From contig JAJFJU010000012.1 in assembly GCA_021773645.1 (NCBI GenBank), positions 124,001-188,000 on the forward strand: 64,000 nucleotides of DNA, read 5' to 3'. Positions 60,731 to 64,000 of this stretch are shown piece after piece. This DNA comes from Gammaproteobacteria bacterium (lineage in GTDB: Bacteria > Pseudomonadota > Gammaproteobacteria > HK1). The first letter of the stretch is position 1. Each line of letters opens with the position of its first letter. A program made the position numbers and the translations under genes. Below the pieces are notes generated by a model. It did no database searches. It saw nothing but the letters and a program-made list of their open reading frames with translations, and had not been told where the DNA came from.

Positions 60731-60896
60731 ACGCTTCCTCGCTCATGGCCACAAGGTGTTTGGGTGGGGCGTGTTGTGCTGTCCCTGTACCGCGCCTTCC
60801 AATCAAGCTTGTAGTTTGGTCTGTCTGGGGTCGCTGCACGCTTGCGCTCGATTCTTTAGTCGCGCTTTTGCGACGTGCTGTATTTAAGGAGGTTCA

Positions 60897-60913
60897 TCCA
60901 AGAAGCGTGCCAA
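60897..60913 (-). promoter_or_regulatory. Candidate sigma-54 promoter of respiratory operon
   Basis: On the minus strand the sequence is TTGGCACG-CTTC-TTGGA. The -24 box is an ideal TTGGCACG. The GG-N10-GC spacing is kept but the -12 reads GG instead of GC. It lies about 167 nt upstream of the first operon start. The kinase and response regulator divergently encoded next door fit NtrC-type activation, though the regulator's ATPase domain lies outside the window. Confidence 0.5.
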
Positions 60914-60999
60914 GCGGAGGTAAAACTGAGAAGTAGTTCACAAAACAGAGGGATACAGTGCCCGACTCAAGCGCCTTCTAATCTGCGGCAAGGGGGTGA

Positions 61000-61018
61000 A
61001 TTGAACGGATCGTTCAAT
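61000..61018. promoter_or_regulatory. Palindromic activator-binding site candidate 1
   Basis: ATTGAACG-GAT-CGTTCAAT is a perfect 8-bp inverted repeat with a 3-nt spacer, about 90 bp upstream of the sigma-54 candidate, where enhancer-binding proteins usually bind. Confidence 0.5.
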
Positions 61019-61043
61019 CTCCTGGCGTAGATAAAGTCGGTTT

Positions 61044-61051
61044 CGTTCAAT
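61044..61051. promoter_or_regulatory. Half site CGTTCAAT, activator-binding candidate 2
   Basis: The same CGTTCAAT as in the palindrome recurs exactly 33 bp further on, three helical turns, so both could lie on the same DNA face. Only one half is present here. Confidence 0.35.
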
Positions 61052-61132
61052 CATTTGCAGCGACTTAGCTGGGTTTTTCACCCGTGCTAAGATGAAATTC
61101 CCGTGATCGAGGAGAGGAATACGGGCTAGATA

Positions 61133-63763
61133 ATGACCCATGATCCCATAGCTTCCGAGCTGTTCCCCTGGGGCCTTAGCCGAGGCTTCCTGCGTATCTT
61201 TATTCCCTTGGCCGGCCTGCTTGCCGTGGTGATGGGGGCCCACTATTTTTCCGAATATCGCAGCGCGCGAATTACCCGTGAAGCCAGCGAGACCCTCAAC
61301 GTCGATCTGGCACGACGGATGATTGGGACAGATATTGCCGGGGTGGTTGCGGATTTAGGCTTCCTTGCCAGCCATATCGAGGCGCGTGGTTTACTTGAAG
61401 TCCCGGCCGCTCGACGCAAAGGGCCGATTGCCACTGAATTTAAGGTTTTTCTCCGTAAAAAGAAGCTTTACGACCAGGCAAGATTTATCGATCAGGCCGG
61501 TATGGAGATGGTGCGCGTCAACTATAACGGTGGGCGGGTGCGGGCATTGTCGGATAGTGAATTACAGGATAAATCCAGGCGTTATTATTTTTCTGAAGCT
61601 TTGAGTACCGAGCGCGGCCAGATCTATATTTCACCGCTGGACCTGAATGTTGAAGAGGGCCAGGTAGAACGGCCGTTAAAACCGGTGATGCGTTTTGCCA
61701 TGCCGGTGTTTGATCGCAGCGGACGCAAGCAAGGCGTGGTCTTTCTTAACTATTTCGGGCAGCAGCTTATTCGGCATTTCAAGCGCGCGGCGGCGAATAT
61801 TGCTGATCACGTGGAGTTGGTTAACAGCGACGGATTTTGGCTCAGCAGCCCGCGTGAAGAAGACCTGTGGGGCTTCATGTTTCGCAATGAACAGACCTTC
61901 GGGCGACGCCATCCCGAGGCCTGGAAGCAGATTGTGAATACTGAATCGGGGCAGTTCATGAGCGCTGGAAGTCTGTTCACCTATACGACTATTCATCCGC
62001 TACAGGCGGCCCGGGTGGCGCGCAATATGGATGCTGCCGTCGATGTGGATAGCAGCGAACACTATCGATGGAAGGTGGTCGCTCATATATCACCATCGGT
62101 CTTACAGGCTACGCCACTTATTTTTCTGCAGCGGAACCTGCTGCTGTACATCACCATGTTCACCTTGCTGGCGATTGCATCGGTATTTCTTGCGCGTAGC
62201 CAGATCCGGCACCGACAGATGGCCGCTGAGCGTGAGTATGAGCGTCGCTTTCGCCGTACCCTGGAGAACGTGCAGTTGGCTGCCGTGACCCTGGACATGA
62301 ACGGCAAGATAGCCTTCTGTAACGAATTTCTCCTGCGCCTGACTGGATGGGGTCATGAGCAGGTCTACGGACATGATTGGTTTGAGACCTTCATCCCACC
62401 GGAGCGGCGCGCTGCCAGCCGGGAGCAGTTGCTGAATCCGGAACGGGGAGGGAGGTATGCCGCATCATACCGGGATGAAATCCTTAGCCGTGAGGGCAAA
62501 GCGTTGACGATTTCCTGGAATCGGACGCTGTCCCTGAATTCCGCAGGGGTGGCCATTGGAATTACCTGTATTGGCGAGGATGTCACCGATCAGGAGCGCG
62601 CCGAGCAGGAATTGCGCCAGCTCTCACGTGCGGTGGAGCAAAGCCCGAGTACGGTGATGATCACCAGTCGGGACGGCATCATTGAGTACGTTAATCCCAA
62701 GTTTGCCAGCCTGACCGGTTATTTGCCGGAAGAGGTGATGGGCAAAAACCCGAATATGCTCAAGTCGGAGAACACTAGCGCGGATGAGTACCGCGAGTTG
62801 TGGGACACGATCTCCGCCGGCGGCGAGTGGCGTGGTGAGTTCCAAAACCGGAAAAAGAACGGGGAGCTTTACTGGGAGACGGCTTCTATCTCGGCGGTGC
62901 GGGACGCGGATGGTGAGATCACCCATTTTGTGGCGGTGAAGGAGGACATCACCGAGCGTAAGCGCCTGGAGCAGGAAGTGGAAGCGCACAACCGGCAATT
63001 GGCCCGGTCTCAAGCGCTGGCGGCCATGGGGCAGGCGGCCTCGATGATCGCCCATGATCTGCGTAACCCGCTGTCGTCCATCAAGATGACGCTACAAATG
63101 CTGGGCAGGAAGCCGGCAGGGAAGTGGGGAGGCGACGAGCAGGAATTGCACCAGATTGCGCTGGAGCGAGTGCGCTATATGGAGGACATTCTCGCCGATC
63201 TGTTGACCTACTCGCGGCCCGATGCCCTCAAGCCCGAATGGATTGCTATCGATAAGCTGATGGAAACGGCCATTAGCCTGTCCCAGAAACGCATCGATGA
63301 GTACGGGGTTGAGGTGGTCACCCATTTTCGCCCGGGCCTCCCCACCCTACACGGGGACAGCACGAAATTACGGCAGGTGTTTTCAAATCTCATCATTAAT
63401 GCCGCGCAGGCAACCGAAGGGGTCGAACAGGGGCGTGCCGAGATCAGTATTCATACCCGTCTGGAATTGACCCCTGCCGGCTCCAGAATTCAGGTGGATA
63501 TTTGTGATAACGGGCGGGGTATCGATGCGGAGCTACAGGAGCAACTGTTCGATCCGTTTTTTACCACCCGAGCCTCCGGTACCGGGCTGGGGCTCGCCAT
63601 TGTCAAACGTATTCTTGATCAGCATGGTGGAGATATTGTGTTGAGATCGGGGGAGTTGAGGGGCACCTGTGCCGTGGTCACTTTGCCCACCGGCCCCATC
63701 AACGGGTTGACGGTGACCGATACAAACAGGACGCCGGTGACGGAGCTTAGCGAGCCGCTATGA
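61133..63763 (+). CDS. Membrane PAS-domain sensor histidine kinase
   Basis: This 876-residue kinase has a first helix at about 18 to 40, a large periplasmic sensor (41 to 330, double-Cache-like), a second helix (about 334 to 355), two PAS domains (about 370 to 490 and 500 to 620, SPSTVMITSRDGIIEYVNPK), a HisKA H-box in MIAHDLRNPLSSIKMTLQML, and a GHKL ATPase (DNGRGIDAELQEQLFDPFFT, GTGLGLAIVKRI). It is divergent from the respiratory operon and translationally overlaps the response regulator. The sensor domain may bind the substrate or product of the Mo enzyme. Confidence 0.93.
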   Translation: MTHDPIASELFPWGLSRGFLRIFIPLAGLLAVVMGAHYFSEYRSARITREASETLNVDLARRMIGTDIAGVVADLGFLASHIEARGLLEVPAARRKGPIATEFKVFLRKKKLYDQARFIDQAGMEMVRVNYNGGRVRALSDSELQDKSRRYYFSEALSTERGQIYISPLDLNVEEGQVERPLKPVMRFAMPVFDRSGRKQGVVFLNYFGQQLIRHFKRAAANIADHVELVNSDGFWLSSPREEDLWGFMFRNEQTFGRRHPEAWKQIVNTESGQFMSAGSLFTYTTIHPLQAARVARNMDAAVDVDSSEHYRWKVVAHISPSVLQATPLIFLQRNLLLYITMFTLLAIASVFLARSQIRHRQMAAEREYERRFRRTLENVQLAAVTLDMNGKIAFCNEFLLRLTGWGHEQVYGHDWFETFIPPERRAASREQLLNPERGGRYAASYRDEILSREGKALTISWNRTLSLNSAGVAIGITCIGEDVTDQERAEQELRQLSRAVEQSPSTVMITSRDGIIEYVNPKFASLTGYLPEEVMGKNPNMLKSENTSADEYRELWDTISAGGEWRGEFQNRKKNGELYWETASISAVRDADGEITHFVAVKEDITERKRLEQEVEAHNRQLARSQALAAMGQAASMIAHDLRNPLSSIKMTLQMLGRKPAGKWGGDEQELHQIALERVRYMEDILADLLTYSRPDALKPEWIAIDKLMETAISLSQKRIDEYGVEVVTHFRPGLPTLHGDSTKLRQVFSNLIINAAQATEGVEQGRAEISIHTRLELTPAGSRIQVDICDNGRGIDAELQEQLFDPFFTTRASGTGLGLAIVKRILDQHGGDIVLRSGELRGTCAVVTLPTGPINGLTVTDTNRTPVTELSEPL

Positions 63764-64000
63764 AAAAGATATTGGTTATTGACGATGATGTGGCCAGTGG
63801 TCGTACCTTGCAGCTGCATTTTCGTAGCCAGGGTTACGACACTGCAGTGGCATCGGGGGTTGATGAAGGATTGGCCACGGCCCAACAACTGCAGCCACAC
63901 TTGCTGGTAATGGATATCCGTATGCCGGGTAAATCGGGGCTGGAGGGGTTGCCTGAATTCAAGCAAAAATTTTCGGATATCCGGGTGATTATGATCACCG
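63760..64000 (+). CDS. Response regulator (3'-truncated by window edge)
   Basis: The visible 80 residues form a receiver domain: acidic pocket IDDD near residue 8, phospho-acceptor Asp52 in VMDIRMPGKSG. The ATG at 63760 overlaps the kinase stop (ATGA). The output domain is outside the window. An NtrC-type sigma-54 activator is likely from the partner kinase type and the candidate promoter, but unproven here. Confidence 0.9.
   Translation, partial: MKKILVIDDDVASGRTLQLHFRSQGYDTAVASGVDEGLATAQQLQPHLLVMDIRMPGKSGLEGLPEFKQKFSDIRVIMIT

Larger units (their letters stand above)
60731..61132. other. Divergent promoter region of respiratory operon and histidine kinase
   Basis: About 400 bp between the leftward operon and the rightward kinase gene. 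It holds a candidate sigma-54 promoter (60897-60913), a perfect ATTGAACG-GAT-CGTTCAAT palindrome (61000-61018) and a second CGTTCAAT (61044-61051). No further ORF is credible. Confidence 0.7.

Noticed and set aside
1-64000. CRISPR array, prophage, integron or insertion sequence
   Set aside because: No regularly spaced direct repeats, transposase, integrase or phage structural genes were found in either strand.

Overview
The window looks like a chromosomal segment of a GC-rich gammaproteobacterium, probably a respiratory generalist or sulfur-linked chemotroph. The evidence is the gene complement: dsrEFHC/tusBCDE, trifunctional cysG, mpl, nhaR-nhaA and a PEP-CTERM protein, next to an exceptionally cytochrome-rich respiratory operon. 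No phage genes, transposases or CRISPR arrays were seen. The first gene (acyl-CoA dehydrogenase) and the last (response regulator) are cut by the window edges.

Region 1 to 33.5 kb is mostly housekeeping and accessory metabolism. It opens with a four-gene CoA-ester catabolic operon (acyl-CoA dehydrogenase, CoA transferase, hydratase, CitE-type lyase). A LamG/PEP-CTERM protein follows, then a YcbX-like MOSC protein, a LysR regulator, DsrE-like and FMN-binding proteins, an AEC transporter, the mpl-ubiX-Lon-domain set, a ROK sugar kinase, a GST with an ATM1-type ABC exporter, YccA, HPF, nhaR-nhaA, msrA, aldo-keto reductase, glutaredoxin, dsrEFHC, cysG, tRNA-Glu, pcnB-folK-dNK-panB-panC, a KefB/C-type antiporter and a hemerythrin-GGDEF protein. 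Two copies of a 127-bp imperfect palindrome (13699 and 22761) and a 21-bp perfect inverted repeat (24489) are the dispersed repeats seen.

Region 33.6 to 60.7 kb is the main discovery. It is a single leftward gene string of 25 genes, most overlapping by 4 nt or separated by under 20 nt. In transcription order it encodes: a cupredoxin-like periplasmic protein, two MauG/CcpA-type diheme proteins, a Tat-exported Rieske protein, an AioA/IdrA-family molybdopterin oxidoreductase, a HEAT-repeat protein, and a monoheme cytochrome. Then comes a module of bd-like oxidase subunit I, diheme cytochrome, membrane cytochrome and diheme/ethylbenzene-dehydrogenase-gamma-like protein. Two more cytochromes, two tiny membrane peptides, an SCO copper chaperone and a third tiny membrane peptide follow. 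A second copy of the same four-gene module comes next, then a small membrane protein, a double-UspA protein carrying five tandem PCP_red-like repeats, a radical SAM/SPASM-PCP_red fusion, and a HemY-type protoporphyrinogen oxidase. I count 18 CxxCH haem-c motifs.

My reading is a respiratory supercomplex in which a periplasmic Mo/Rieske enzyme exchanges electrons through many c-type cytochromes with two paralogous bd-like membrane modules. Dedicated tetrapyrrole and copper maturation factors lie at the 3' end. The gene set Mo subunit + Rieske + two peroxidase-like proteins matches that described for iodate reductase (idrABP1P2). The bd-like and PCP_red parts do not, and the substrate is unknown. 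A candidate sigma-54 promoter and a repeated ATTGAACG/CGTTCAAT site lie upstream. A PAS histidine kinase and a response regulator are divergently encoded there and are the obvious control system.
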